From NCBI GenBank assembly GCA_009839615.1, contig VXPH01000130.1, positions 1-42,561 of the forward strand: 42,561 bases of DNA, in the 5' to 3' direction. This DNA comes from Nitrospinota bacterium (GTDB taxonomy: Bacteria; UBA8248). Positions 19,150 to 30,081 of this stretch are shown here, piece by piece; the first letter of the stretch is position 1; each line of letters starts with the position of its first letter. The notes beneath the pieces were generated by a model. That model was not told where the DNA came from, did no database searches, and saw only the letters and a program-made list of their open reading frames with translations. Position numbers and translations under genes: made by a program.

Positions 19150-20238
19150 GTGAGCAGTTACCAGATAGCCGTTTTGCCGGGTGACGGCATCGGCCAAGAA
19201 GTGGTGGCGCAGGCGCGCTCGGTGCTGGAGGCGGCGGGCGCTCGCTTCGGCGTGGGTTTCGCGTTCGAGGAAGGGCTTTGCGGCGGCGCGGCTTATGACG
19301 CGACGGGCGAGCCCCTGCCGGAAGTTACCCTCGCCCTCTGCCGCCGCAGCGACGCCGGGCTGTTCGGCGCCGTGGGAGGTCCCCAGTGGGATGAACTCCC
19401 GCGCGAGAAACGCCCCGAACAGGCCATCCTGGGTTTGCGCAAAGAACTGAACCTCTTCGCCAACCTGAGGCCCGCCGTCATGTTCGATCCGCTGCTGGAA
19501 GCCTCCTCCCTCAAGCCCGAGGTGGTGCGCGGCCTGGACCTCCTCGTCGTGCGCGAGGGCGTGAGCGGCATTTATTTCGGACAGCCCAGGGGCATCGAAC
19601 GCCTCTCTGCGGATGAGGAAAAAGCGGTTGACACGATGACGTACACCACAGGCGAGATTCGCCAGATCGTTCGCCTCGCGTTCGAGCTGGCGTCCGTGCG
19701 CGGGAAAAAACTCTGCTCGGTGGACAAGGAGAACGTGCTCGACAACGGCCGCCTGTGGCGCAGGGTTGCGGGAGACGTCGCCGGGGAATTCCCGGAAGTC
19801 GAGACCAGCCACATGTACGTGGACAACGCGGCGATGCAGTTGGTTCGCGACCCGCGGCAGTTCGACGTCATCGTCACGGGCAACATGTTCGGCGACATCC
19901 TGAGCGATTGCGCCTCCATGCTCACGGGCTCCATCGGCATGCTCGCCTCGGCGAACGTGAACGAGACCGGTTTCGGCCTCTACGAGCCGGTGCACGGCAC
20001 GGCGCCCGACATCGCGGGCGAGGACAAGGCGAACCCGATAGCGGCCATCATGTCGGCCGCCATGTTGTGCCGCTATTCGTTAAAGCGCGTGGATGTGGCC
20101 GAAGCCATCGAAGCGGCCGTTGCCGGAGCGCTGGATGAGGGTCTCAGAACATCCGACATCCATACGCCGGGCGCGACGGCGGTGGGTTGCGCCGGGATGG
20201 GCGAGCGCATCGCCGCCCTGGCGGGAGGGGCGTCGTGA
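19150..20238 (+). CDS. leuB: 3-isopropylmalate dehydrogenase
   Basis: IAVLPGDGIGQEVVAQA, LDLLVVREGVSGIYFGQPRG, VTGNMFGDILSDCASMLTGSIGMLASAN, EPVHGTAPDIAG; GTG start. Confidence 0.95.
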   Translation: MSSYQIAVLPGDGIGQEVVAQARSVLEAAGARFGVGFAFEEGLCGGAAYDATGEPLPEVTLALCRRSDAGLFGAVGGPQWDELPREKRPEQAILGLRKELNLFANLRPAVMFDPLLEASSLKPEVVRGLDLLVVREGVSGIYFGQPRGIERLSADEEKAVDTMTYTTGEIRQIVRLAFELASVRGKKLCSVDKENVLDNGRLWRRVAGDVAGEFPEVETSHMYVDNAAMQLVRDPRQFDVIVTGNMFGDILSDCASMLTGSIGMLASANVNETGFGLYEPVHGTAPDIAGEDKANPIAAIMSAAMLCRYSLKRVDVAEAIEAAVAGALDEGLRTSDIHTPGATAVGCAGMGERIAALAGGAS

Positions 20239-21248
20239 TGCGCGTCGCCGTTGCAGGCGCCACCGGCGCCGTGGGCCGGGAGATGCTCCGGATTCTGGAG
20301 GAGCGGAATTTTCCCGCCGATGAGGTCGTCTTGCTCGCGAGCGAGCGCAGCGTCGGGCGGAAAATCCCGTTTCGAGACTCGGAGCTTACGGTAAGCCGGC
20401 TTACCAAGGATGCTTTCAAAGGCGTGGACCTCGCTCTTTTCTCATGCGGCGCGTCACGCTCCACCGAGTTTGCGCCCGCCGCCGTCAAGGCCGGAGCGGT
20501 GGTAGTGGATAATTCCAGCGCCTTCCGCATGGATGAGTGCGTTCCCCTGGTGGTGCCGGAGGTGAACCCCGAAGCGATGGCTGCGCACCAGGGAATCATC
20601 GCCAACCCGAACTGCTCCACCATCCAGCTCGTGGTGGCGCTCAAGCCCCTTCACGACGCAGGGCGCATCAGGCGGATTGTGGTGAGCACCTACCAGGCGG
20701 TGAGCGGGGCGGGGCAGGCCGCGATAGACGAGATGCAGGCGCAAATCGAGGGCGACGCTACGGCTCCCATAAAAATGCCCCATGAGATCGCCTTCAATTG
20801 CCTGCCCCACATCGACGTTTTTCTGGATGGCGGCCATACCAAAGAAGAGAGGAAGATGGTCGATGAGACGCGGAAGATCATGGGCGCGCCTCATCTGGCG
20901 GTCAGCGCCACGTGCGTGCGGGTGCCCGTTTTCAACGCGCACTCGGAATCGGTGAACGTGGAGCTTGAGCATTCCGTCTCACCCGAGGAGGCGCGGGCGT
21001 TGCTGTCCCGCGCGCCGGGCGTGGAGGTGGTGGATGATGTGGATTCATTCTCGTATCCCATGCCCAAGGACGCGGACGGGGAGGACCCGGTATATGTAGG
21101 CCGCATCCGCCGGGATGATTCCCGGGAAAACACCCTCAACCTGTGGGTGGTGGCCGATAACCTGAGAAAAGGCGCTGCGCTGAACGCGGTGCAGATTGCC
21201 GAGGCGCTGATCGGGAAGGGAATGCTCCGAACCGCCCCGGTGAAGTGA
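20238..21248 (+). CDS. asd: Aspartate-semialdehyde dehydrogenase
   Basis: MRVAVAGATGAVGREMLRIL, VVDNSSAFRMDECVPLVVPEVN, IIANPNCSTIQLVVALKPL. Confidence 0.94.
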   Translation: MRVAVAGATGAVGREMLRILEERNFPADEVVLLASERSVGRKIPFRDSELTVSRLTKDAFKGVDLALFSCGASRSTEFAPAAVKAGAVVVDNSSAFRMDECVPLVVPEVNPEAMAAHQGIIANPNCSTIQLVVALKPLHDAGRIRRIVVSTYQAVSGAGQAAIDEMQAQIEGDATAPIKMPHEIAFNCLPHIDVFLDGGHTKEERKMVDETRKIMGAPHLAVSATCVRVPVFNAHSESVNVELEHSVSPEEARALLSRAPGVEVVDDVDSFSYPMPKDADGEDPVYVGRIRRDDSRENTLNLWVVADNLRKGAALNAVQIAEALIGKGMLRTAPVK

Positions 21249-21269
21249 TGGTGAGCAAGGAATATCAAA

Positions 21270-22123
21270 TTGGCTGAAGCGGAAATCGGGGTCATCGGCG
21301 GCAGCGGCCTCTACGGGATGGCGGAACTGGGCGAGGTGGAAGAACGCGCGCTTGATACGCCCTACGGCGCGCCCTCGGCCCCCTACGTTCTGGGGACGCT
21401 CTCCGGAAAGCGAATCGCGTTTCTGCCCCGGCACGGGCAGGGGCACGTATTTCTGCCGCATGAGATTCCCTTCCGCGCCAACATCCACGGATTCAAGCAG
21501 TTGGGCGTGGAGTGGCTCATATCCGTCAGCGCGGTGGGCAGCCTGAAAGAAGACATCCATCCGGGCGACATCGTGATTCCCGACCAGTTCATCGACCTCA
21601 CCAAGACGCGCGTGAACACATTTTTCGGCGATGGCGTCGTGGCCCACGTTTCCATGGCGGATCCGGTTTGCGGGGTTTTGAGCGGCATACTGATGGGCGC
21701 GGCCGTCCGGGCGGGCGCAACGGCGCACGCGGGCGGGACGTACGTGTGCATGGAGGGTCCGCAGTTCAGCACCCGGGCGGAGAGCTTCCGCTACCGCGCC
21801 TGGGGCGCATCGATCATCGGTATGACGAACATGCCCGAGGCCAAGCTCGCGCGCGAGGCGGAGATGAGCTACGCCACCATCGCGCTGGCGACGGATTATG
21901 ACTGCTGGCATGAGGAAGAAGAGGCGGTGAGCGTGGAAGCCGTGATCGCTATCGTGAGGAGCAACGCGGCCCTCGCGCAGAAGATCATCAAAGAGGCGGT
22001 GCCCGAGATCGATGGGGAGAGTCCCTTCGCGGGCTCTTTGGCGACGGCTCTCATGACCGATCCGGCCCGGATGCCGCAGAAAACGAAAGAACGCCTGCAT
22101 TATTTGATTGGAAAATACATATC

Positions 22124-22127
<4 letters not shown>
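21270..22127 (+). CDS. mtnP: S-methyl-5'-thioadenosine phosphorylase (MTAP/PNP family)
   Basis: [91 protein letters not shown] start. Confidence 0.9.
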
Positions 22128-23407
<1,280 letters not shown>

Positions 23408-23442
23408 CCGATGAAGCTCGCGCGCCTCGGAGTCTGAGCGCG

Positions 23443-23766
23443 ATGCGAAAAGCAGGACGATCATCCACCAAGGGCCAATCTTCCAAAGCCAGACTCTTCT
23501 TCTGGATGTGCGCGGGCGTCATCGTCTTGCTGCTCGGTTCCGCCTTGCTGGGCCGGGACGGGCTTCTCGCCGTCATCGTAAACGAAGAGCGCGTATCCGA
23601 ACTCAAGAAAGAGATCGCGGAGATCGAGGCGAAGAACAAGGAGTTACGCTCGGAAATTCGCTCCTTGCGCTCCGATGAGCGGGCTATCGAGAAAATCGCG
23701 CGCGAAGACTTAGGCCTCGTCAAGAAAGGGGAAGTCGTCTACGAGTTCATCCCCTCGAAAAAATAA
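23443..23766 (+). CDS. ftsB: Septum formation initiator family protein (FtsB/DivIC-like)
   Basis: 107 aa; single TM then coiled coil ELKKEIAEIEAKNKELRSEIRSLRSDERAIEKIAREDLGLVKKGEVVYEF. Confidence 0.8.
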   Translation: MRKAGRSSTKGQSSKARLFFWMCAGVIVLLLGSALLGRDGLLAVIVNEERVSELKKEIAEIEAKNKELRSEIRSLRSDERAIEKIAREDLGLVKKGEVVYEFIPSKK

Positions 23767-23832
23767 TGCCTGATTCTCAGCGCCTCGATATCAAGGGCGC
23801 TTCTCTGGCGGTTCTCGCAGAACCCCCTCTCC

Positions 23833-23861
23833 TTGACAGAATGCCCTTGCGGGAGTAGATA
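23833..23861 (+). promoter_or_regulatory. Sigma70-like promoter for tRNA-fMet
   Basis: TTGACA (23833-23838), 17-nt spacer, TAGATA (23856-23861), about 11 nt upstream of the tRNA 5' end. Confidence 0.6.
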
Positions 23862-23872
23862 ACACATAACGA

Positions 23873-23949
<77 letters not shown>

Positions 23950-23960
23950 AGCGAAAAACG

Positions 23961-23984
23961 GCCGCGGGGTCTCCGCGGCTTTTT
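23961..23984 (+). terminator. Rho-independent terminator of tRNA-fMet
   Basis: GCCGCGG-GGTCT-CCGCGGC followed by TTTTTA. Confidence 0.85.
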
Positions 23985-24030
23985 ACTTGCCGGCTGTATA
24001 CACGAAGTCATAGAGACGATACTCAGATAA

Positions 24031-25176
24031 ATGAAAGGAACAGGAATGGCGGATAGAAAGGAACTGGGGCTTGCCATCGTCGGTTGCGGGGTCGTGGGGC
24101 GCATGCGGGGCGCGCTGGCCAGGGATTTCCCTGGAATCGGTTGGATCGGCCTCTCCGACATGAACGAGCGGGTGGGACAACAACTCAAGGAAGACATCGA
24201 GGCCGATTTCTTCACCACCGACTTTCACGAACTCATCGCCCGGCCCGAGGTGGATGCGGCGATCATCGCCACCTCGACATGGGCGCACGTCGAACCCACG
24301 CTCGCCGCGGCGGAACGCGGTCTTTCCATGCTGATCGAAAAACCGCTCGCCACCGACGCGCGCGAGTCGGCCTCGGTGCTCGCGGCGATTGAATCGGCCG
24401 GCGTGGACGCCGTGGTCGGCTACACCCAGCGGTTTCGCAGGCGTTTTCTGGCCGTGAAGGATCGCGTCGATAGCGGCCAGATCGGCGACGTCACCGCGGC
24501 GGTCACGCGCGCCTTCATGAACCGCATGGCGCCGACCGGAGAGGTGCGGCTATCCCAGGACCGCCGCTTCCTGACGCCCATGGTCGTCTCCGGCACCCAC
24601 AGTCTCGATATGTGCCTGTGGCTGATGGGCGACGCCAAGCCGGTCTCCATCTTCGCGCGCTCGACCGAGGGGATTTTGAGCGACCTCGGCACCAAGGATG
24701 CCACCTTCGGCGTGTTCACGATGGAGGGCGGCGCCATCTGGAGCATGAACATCTGCTGGGCGCTGCCCAAGGAGTGGCCGGGTGCTGTGTATGGACTCGA
24801 AATCGGCATCGTGGGCACGAAGGGCGTGGTGGATATCGAAGACACGCACCGCGACGTGGTGATGGCGTCCGAGTTCTCGCAAGGGCCCGCCTATAACCCC
24901 GAAGATTTCGACCTGGAAGCGCGGCGGAACGTCGATTTCCTCACCAGCTTCCCCCCGGGCGACATGTACGACGGAGAGCTCTGGGGGCCGATGCGCGAGG
25001 AGACCAACTCCTGGTTCCAGCGGATTTATTCAGGCAAGCGCACCCCCCATGCGACCGCCGCCGAGGGGCACCGCAACCTGGTGCTGACCATGGCGATGGA
25101 CCTCTCGGCCAAGCGCGGCGAAGAGCTGAAGTTGCCCATCGATCCTGCCGAGTTGATGGCGGGCCTGGAGGCGTAG
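24031..25176 (+). CDS. Gfo/Idh/MocA family oxidoreductase
   Basis: LAIVGCGVVGRMRGALARDFPGI, AAIIATSTWAHVEPTLAAAERGLSMLIEKPLATD (EKPLA motif), GYTQRFRRRFLAVKD. Confidence 0.88.
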   Translation: MKGTGMADRKELGLAIVGCGVVGRMRGALARDFPGIGWIGLSDMNERVGQQLKEDIEADFFTTDFHELIARPEVDAAIIATSTWAHVEPTLAAAERGLSMLIEKPLATDARESASVLAAIESAGVDAVVGYTQRFRRRFLAVKDRVDSGQIGDVTAAVTRAFMNRMAPTGEVRLSQDRRFLTPMVVSGTHSLDMCLWLMGDAKPVSIFARSTEGILSDLGTKDATFGVFTMEGGAIWSMNICWALPKEWPGAVYGLEIGIVGTKGVVDIEDTHRDVVMASEFSQGPAYNPEDFDLEARRNVDFLTSFPPGDMYDGELWGPMREETNSWFQRIYSGKRTPHATAAEGHRNLVLTMAMDLSAKRGEELKLPIDPAELMAGLEA

Positions 25177-25199
25177 GGGCGTTTCGGGAAATTCCAAGC

Positions 25200-26375
25200 A
25201 TGGGGCAGGGCGGATATATGGCGACGCGGGAGTTGGGAATCATTCTGCACGGGGCGACGGGCGGCATCTGCTCCTTCCAGCATCTGAGAAACTCGCTGAT
25301 ACCCATGATCAAAGAAGGCGGCCTCGAAGTTGGCGGCGAGAGAATCCTGCCGAAGCTCCTGCTAGTCGGCAGGAACGAGGAGCGTCTCGCGAAACTGGCG
25401 GCCGAACATGGCGGCCTCGACTGGACGACCAACCTCGAAGCGGCGCTCGGAAATGCGGATTATCCCGTCTTCTTCGATGCGGCGGCCACGCATCTAAGGG
25501 TGGACGTCCTTGAGCGCGCCATCGCCGCCGGGAAGCACATCTATACCGAAAAACCCGTCGCGCCCAGCGTTCAGGAGGGGATGGATCTCCTGCGGTCGGC
25601 GCAGTCCAAAGGCCTCAAGCACGGCGCGGTGGAGGATAAGCTCTTCCTGCCGGGATTCCTGAAGCTGTGCCGGGTGGTGGAGAGCGGTTTTCTGGGCCGG
25701 ATCATCGGTTTTCAGATCCAGTTCGGCTGGTGGGTGTTCGACGGTATCGAAGCCGAATGCCAGCGCCCGAGCTGGAACTACCGAAAGGCGGGCGGCGGCG
25801 GACTCGTCTCGGACATGCACCCGCACTGGCGCTACATCGTCGAGGGGGTTCTCGGGCCGATTGCGCGCGTGGCGGCGCTCGCCTGGACGGGCCAGACCGA
25901 GCGCGCCGACGAGGCGGGAGAGCGCTTCGATGTCGACGTAGAGGACAACGCGCACACGCTTTTGGAACTCGAAAGCGGCGCGCGCGGCGCGATACTGAGT
26001 TCATGGTCCACGCGGGTCAGGCGCGAGGACCTGGTGACCTTTCAGGTGGATGGAACCGGCGGCTCGGCAGTCGCGGGGTTAAGGCGCTGCTGGAAGCAGG
26101 CGGCGGGAGATACGCCCTTGGTGCGCGGTTTTCTCATGGGCCGCGACGCGGACACCATGGACGTCTCGGTGGATAACCGCGAGAACTGGCAGGAGGAGCC
26201 AGACCCCGCGCCGTATAAGAACCCCTACCGCTACGGCTGGGAGCGCTTCATCCGCCACGTGGTAACGGATGAGCCTTTCTACGCCGATCTCTCCGCAGGC
26301 ATCCGCGACGTGCGACTCGCCGAAGCCTGCCTCCAAAGCGCGCAAGAGGGTGGCTGGGTGGATATGACGCCGTGA
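25200..26375 (+). CDS. Gfo/Idh/MocA family oxidoreductase
   Basis: LGIILHGATGGICSFQHLRNSL, DVLERAIAAGKHIYTEKPVAPSVQEGMDLL, GVVSDMHPHW-like GGLVSDMHPHWRYIVEG. Confidence 0.82.
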   Translation: MGQGGYMATRELGIILHGATGGICSFQHLRNSLIPMIKEGGLEVGGERILPKLLLVGRNEERLAKLAAEHGGLDWTTNLEAALGNADYPVFFDAAATHLRVDVLERAIAAGKHIYTEKPVAPSVQEGMDLLRSAQSKGLKHGAVEDKLFLPGFLKLCRVVESGFLGRIIGFQIQFGWWVFDGIEAECQRPSWNYRKAGGGGLVSDMHPHWRYIVEGVLGPIARVAALAWTGQTERADEAGERFDVDVEDNAHTLLELESGARGAILSSWSTRVRREDLVTFQVDGTGGSAVAGLRRCWKQAAGDTPLVRGFLMGRDADTMDVSVDNRENWQEEPDPAPYKNPYRYGWERFIRHVVTDEPFYADLSAGIRDVRLAEACLQSAQEGGWVDMTP

Positions 26376-26441
26376 TGGCTGTCTGTTCCTAAAAACAATT
26401 CTGAAATACCTTTCACACGACAACAAAAAAGTTTCGCGTTT

Positions 26442-26933
26442 TTACCCAATAGGGTCTCGTCCGCCGCCGTGGTTCGTGATTTCCGCATCATGTAATTGAA
26501 CGAATGCCTGCGCGAGCACGACCGCAGCGGTGTTGGCGAGGTTGTATGAGCGTATCGGCCCGGGCATGGGCACGTAAATCCGCCGCTCGGGCCAGCGCGT
26601 GTGCCACGCATCGGGCAGCCCTGTGTTTTCGTTTCCAAGCAGCAGCACGTCTTCGTCCTTGTATGAGACTCTATCGAAGCGCGAAGCGCCGAACTTCGTG
26701 ATGAGCCAGGGCGTTCTCTCGCCCAGCCATTCGAGGAAGAGCGCTTCGTTCCCGTGGACCGTGAGCTTCACGTCCGGCCAGTAGTCGAGGCCCGCCCTTT
26801 TGAGGGAATTATCCGAAAAATTGAATTTCGCAGGCTCGATGATGTGAAGGTGCGCATCCATCCCGACGCACAAGCGCCCGATGTTCCCGGTGTTCTGCGG
26901 GATTGCCGGATGGTAGAGAGCGACGTGGAGCAT
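26442..26933 (-). CDS. trmL: tRNA (cytidine(34)-2'-O)-methyltransferase, SpoU/TrmL family
   Basis: MLHVALYHPAIPQNTGNIGRLCVGMDAHLHIIEP, GLDYWPDV, LLLGNENTGLPDAW, IPMPGPIRSYNLANTAAVVLAQA-like motif. Confidence 0.9.
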   Translation of the reverse strand: MLHVALYHPAIPQNTGNIGRLCVGMDAHLHIIEPAKFNFSDNSLKRAGLDYWPDVKLTVHGNEALFLEWLGERTPWLITKFGASRFDRVSYKDEDVLLLGNENTGLPDAWHTRWPERRIYVPMPGPIRSYNLANTAAVVLAQAFVQLHDAEITNHGGGRDPIG

Positions 26934-26974
26934 TTGATGCTATTCGTAAGCCCAGGACCCGAACCTGATCATGT

Positions 26975-28303
26975 TCACGAGACGGCGCCGCGAACGCTCG
27001 CCTTGTCCACCGCGTCGGTGAGGATGTCCATCGCCTGATCCATCTGGCCTTCCGTCGTCGTGGCCGGCGGCACGAAGCGAAGGACGCTCCCCCCGCGCCG
27101 CTGGCTGAAGATGAGCCCGTTCTCCAGGCACCTGCGGTTGATCTCGCTTCCCTGTCTGGTGGCGGGCGTTTTCGTGCGCCTGTCTTCCACCAGTTCGATC
27201 CCCTGCAGGAGCCCCCGGCCCCTGATGTCGCCCACCATTTCATACTGCTCGCCCAGCCAGGTGAGGCGTTCCCTCAGGTGAGCGCCGATTTTTCTCGCCT
27301 TGGCGGGCACGTCTTCTCCTTCGATGACGTCGAGGCTCGCCACCCCTGCCGCGCAGGCGAGCGGGTCGTTGGTGTGGGAGTGGGTGACGACGAATTCGGT
27401 GGACGCTATCTTCTCCTCCACCTCGGCGCTCGTCGAGACCGAAGAGATGCTCACGCCCCCGCCGAAGTGTTTCGCCAGCGTCACCACGTCGGGCACTACC
27501 TCGTCCTTCTCGAAGCCGAACATCGTGCCCAGTTTGCCGAGCCCCGTCTGCTCGTCGTCCACGATGAGGAGCATGTCGCGCTCCTCGCAGCTTTCTTTGA
27601 GTTTCTTGAGCCAGCCGGGGGGCGGCTCCACCACCCCGCCCGCGCTGAACAGGGGTTCGGTGATGACGGCGGCGGGCTTGCTCGTCGTTTGCGCGTCGAT
27701 GAGTTCGAAGCTCGTGTCGAGACAGGCGATCTCGCAATCCGGGAATTTCTGTGCGAGTGGGCAGCGGTAGCAATAGGGCGCGACCATGGCCATGCTCCCC
27801 GGCGATAGCGGCCCGTGCCCGCTGTGCCATCCCGCGAAGGTGAGCGAGCGCGCCGTATCGGAGAGGCCGTGAAAGCTGATGTGGGGGCTCGCCACCTCGA
27901 AGCCGTCGGTGAATTTGCGGGCGATCGTCACCGCCGCCTCGTTGGCGTCCGCGCCCGAACCGAGAAACAGGCTCTTCTCGAGCGGGGGCGGCAGCAGCGC
28001 GCCCAGGCGTTCGGCGAGGATGATTTCCTGATCGTTGAAGAAACTGCTGTGCGCGTGAATCAACTCATCGCAGCTTTTCTTGATGGCCTCCGTGACGGTG
28101 GGGTGGTTGTGCCCGAGGGCGGAGCACATCTGGCCCGAGTTGAAATCGAGGTATTGCTTGCCGTTCACGTCCTCGACGGTGGAACCCTCGCCGCGAACGA
28201 AGACGGGGCCCGAGAAAACCGACTTGTCCACCCGCCCGCGGAAGCTGTATTTCTTCGCTGAATCGAGCAGGTCTTTTTCGCTTCGCATGGGTATCGTCTC
28301 CAC
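26975..28303 (-). CDS. Class III PLP aminotransferase, resembling 2,2-dialkylglycine decarboxylase
   Basis: YLDFNSGQMCSALGHNHPTV, GSGADANEAAVTIARKFT, MLLIVDDEQTGLGKLGTMF, VTLAKHFGGGVSISSV (PLP Lys), GDIRGRGLLQGIELVEDRRTKTPA. Confidence 0.8.
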   Translation of the reverse strand: METIPMRSEKDLLDSAKKYSFRGRVDKSVFSGPVFVRGEGSTVEDVNGKQYLDFNSGQMCSALGHNHPTVTEAIKKSCDELIHAHSSFFNDQEIILAERLGALLPPPLEKSLFLGSGADANEAAVTIARKFTDGFEVASPHISFHGLSDTARSLTFAGWHSGHGPLSPGSMAMVAPYCYRCPLAQKFPDCEIACLDTSFELIDAQTTSKPAAVITEPLFSAGGVVEPPPGWLKKLKESCEERDMLLIVDDEQTGLGKLGTMFGFEKDEVVPDVVTLAKHFGGGVSISSVSTSAEVEEKIASTEFVVTHSHTNDPLACAAGVASLDVIEGEDVPAKARKIGAHLRERLTWLGEQYEMVGDIRGRGLLQGIELVEDRRTKTPATRQGSEINRRCLENGLIFSQRRGGSVLRFVPPATTTEGQMDQAMDILTDAVDKASVRGAVS

Positions 28304-28533
28304 GGGTATGAGAAGAGGGGACGCTCGGTGCGCTCCTCTCGCATATGCGGGTTTCCCGGCGGAAGCCGCGCACCATGAAACGCTGAGATATGGTTTAATA
28401 CTAGCGCATATTCATGGATTCGGATATGGCTTATCATCAGGCCATGAGGCGGCGGTCTTCCAACGATGAATCGCCCATGTGTACGCGTGGTTGCGCGAAT
28501 CGTGGGACGTGACTTGCGGGAGGGTGGTTTCGA

Positions 28534-30081
28534 ATGAACATGGCGGAGTTTTTAGCCCGAGCGGCCAGGGCCTGTGGAGAGCGGCCGGCCATATCTTTGG
28601 GCGAGATCACTCATTGCACGTATGAGACGCTCGCCCGCAGGGCGGCCTCCATGGCGGGTTATCTGAAGGGCGAACTCGGGATGAAGCCCGGCGACCGCGC
28701 CGCCATCACCATGAAGAACTGCCCGGCGTTTCTGGAGGTCCTTTACGCCATATGGCATGCGGGCTGCTGCGCTCTGCCCATCAATGCCAAACTCCACTCC
28801 AGGGAGATGGCCTTCATCCTCGAGAATGCGGGCGCGCGATGTTGTTTCGTCACTTCCGACCTCATGGGGACGGTCGCGCCGCTCGCCGATGAAATCGAGA
28901 CTCTTGAAAGCGTGATGGAGGTCGACACCCCCGATTACCGGGCGATTCAGTCCAGAGAGCCCGTCCCCATCGAACCCCAGGCGCCGGATGATCTGGCCTG
29001 GCTCTTCTATACGAGCGGTACGACGGGCAGGCCGAAGGGCGCCATGCTCACCCACCGGAACCTCCACAGCATGTCCTTGAGCTATTTCGCCGACGTCGAT
29101 CCGGTCTCCGAGAACGATTGCATCCTGCACGCCGCCCCCTTGTCCCACGGATCGGGCCTGTACGCGATACCGCACGTATATAAAGCCGCGAACAACGTCA
29201 TTCCCGAGAGCGGGGGATTCGAGCCTGAGGAGATTTTCCGTCTCATCGAGGCCTACCCGGGTCTCGCCTTGTTCGCAGCGCCCACCATGGTGACGCGTCT
29301 CGTTCAGAGCGAGGCAATCAAGGATGCGGATACCACGAATTTGAAGATCATCGCCTATGGGGGCGGGCCGATGTACGTGGAAGACCTCAAAAAGGCGATG
29401 GAGGCTCTGGGGAACAAACTCGTTCAGGTATACGGGCAGGGAGAAAGCCCCATGACCATCACGGTCGTTTCCAGAGAGCGGCACGTCGATACGGATCACC
29501 CCCGCTTCGAGGAGCGACTCGCATCCGTCGGGGTGCCGCACACCGTGGTCGAAGTGCGCGTGGTGGACACCGAGGACAACACCCTGCCGCCGGGAGAGAC
29601 CGGTGAGGTGCTCGTGCGCGGCGACGTCGTCATGAAGGGCTACTGGGACAACCCCGAGGCCACGGCGAGCACGCTCAAGGGCGGGTGGCTCCACACGGGT
29701 GACATGGGCGTAATGGACGAGGACGGATTCCTCACCCTCAAGGATCGCTCCAAGGACCTCATCATCAGCGGTGGCAGCAACATCTACCCCCGTGAGGTGG
29801 AGGAAGTGCTTTTGCGCCACGAGTGCGTTCTGGAAGTCTCCGTGATCGGGCGTCCGCACCCGGATTGGGGGGAAGAGGTCATGGCTTTCGTGGTGCCCAA
29901 GGACGGGCAAGAGGTTGGCGAGGAAGAACTCGACGGCTTGTGCCTCGAACACATCACGCGCTTCAAGCGTCCCCGGGCGTACCGTTTCATCGAGGCCTTG
30001 CCCAAGAACAACTACGGGAAAGTTCTGAAGACGGCGCTTCGCGAGATGGCGGAGCGCCAATCCAACGAAAGCGATGGATGA
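28534..30081 (+). CDS. AMP-dependent acyl-CoA synthetase/ligase (ANL superfamily)
   Basis: LFYTSGTTGRPKGAMLTHRN, QVYGQGESPMTITV, GWLHTGDMGVMDEDGFLTLKDRSKDLIISGGSNIYPREVEEVL, PKNNYGKVLKTALR. Confidence 0.92.
   Translation: MNMAEFLARAARACGERPAISLGEITHCTYETLARRAASMAGYLKGELGMKPGDRAAITMKNCPAFLEVLYAIWHAGCCALPINAKLHSREMAFILENAGARCCFVTSDLMGTVAPLADEIETLESVMEVDTPDYRAIQSREPVPIEPQAPDDLAWLFYTSGTTGRPKGAMLTHRNLHSMSLSYFADVDPVSENDCILHAAPLSHGSGLYAIPHVYKAANNVIPESGGFEPEEIFRLIEAYPGLALFAAPTMVTRLVQSEAIKDADTTNLKIIAYGGGPMYVEDLKKAMEALGNKLVQVYGQGESPMTITVVSRERHVDTDHPRFEERLASVGVPHTVVEVRVVDTEDNTLPPGETGEVLVRGDVVMKGYWDNPEATASTLKGGWLHTGDMGVMDEDGFLTLKDRSKDLIISGGSNIYPREVEEVLLRHECVLEVSVIGRPHPDWGEEVMAFVVPKDGQEVGEEELDGLCLEHITRFKRPRAYRFIEALPKNNYGKVLKTALREMAERQSNESDG

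Noticed and set aside
23811-23830. GGTTCT-CGC-AGAACC hairpin after ftsB as a terminator
   Set aside because: No downstream T-run; may fold, but termination cannot be supported from sequence alone.
29823-30077. N-terminal extension of the amidase ORF from 29823
   Set aside because: It overlaps the 3' end of the acyl-CoA synthetase and lacks amidase-like sequence; the ATGA overlap at 30078 is a natural start.
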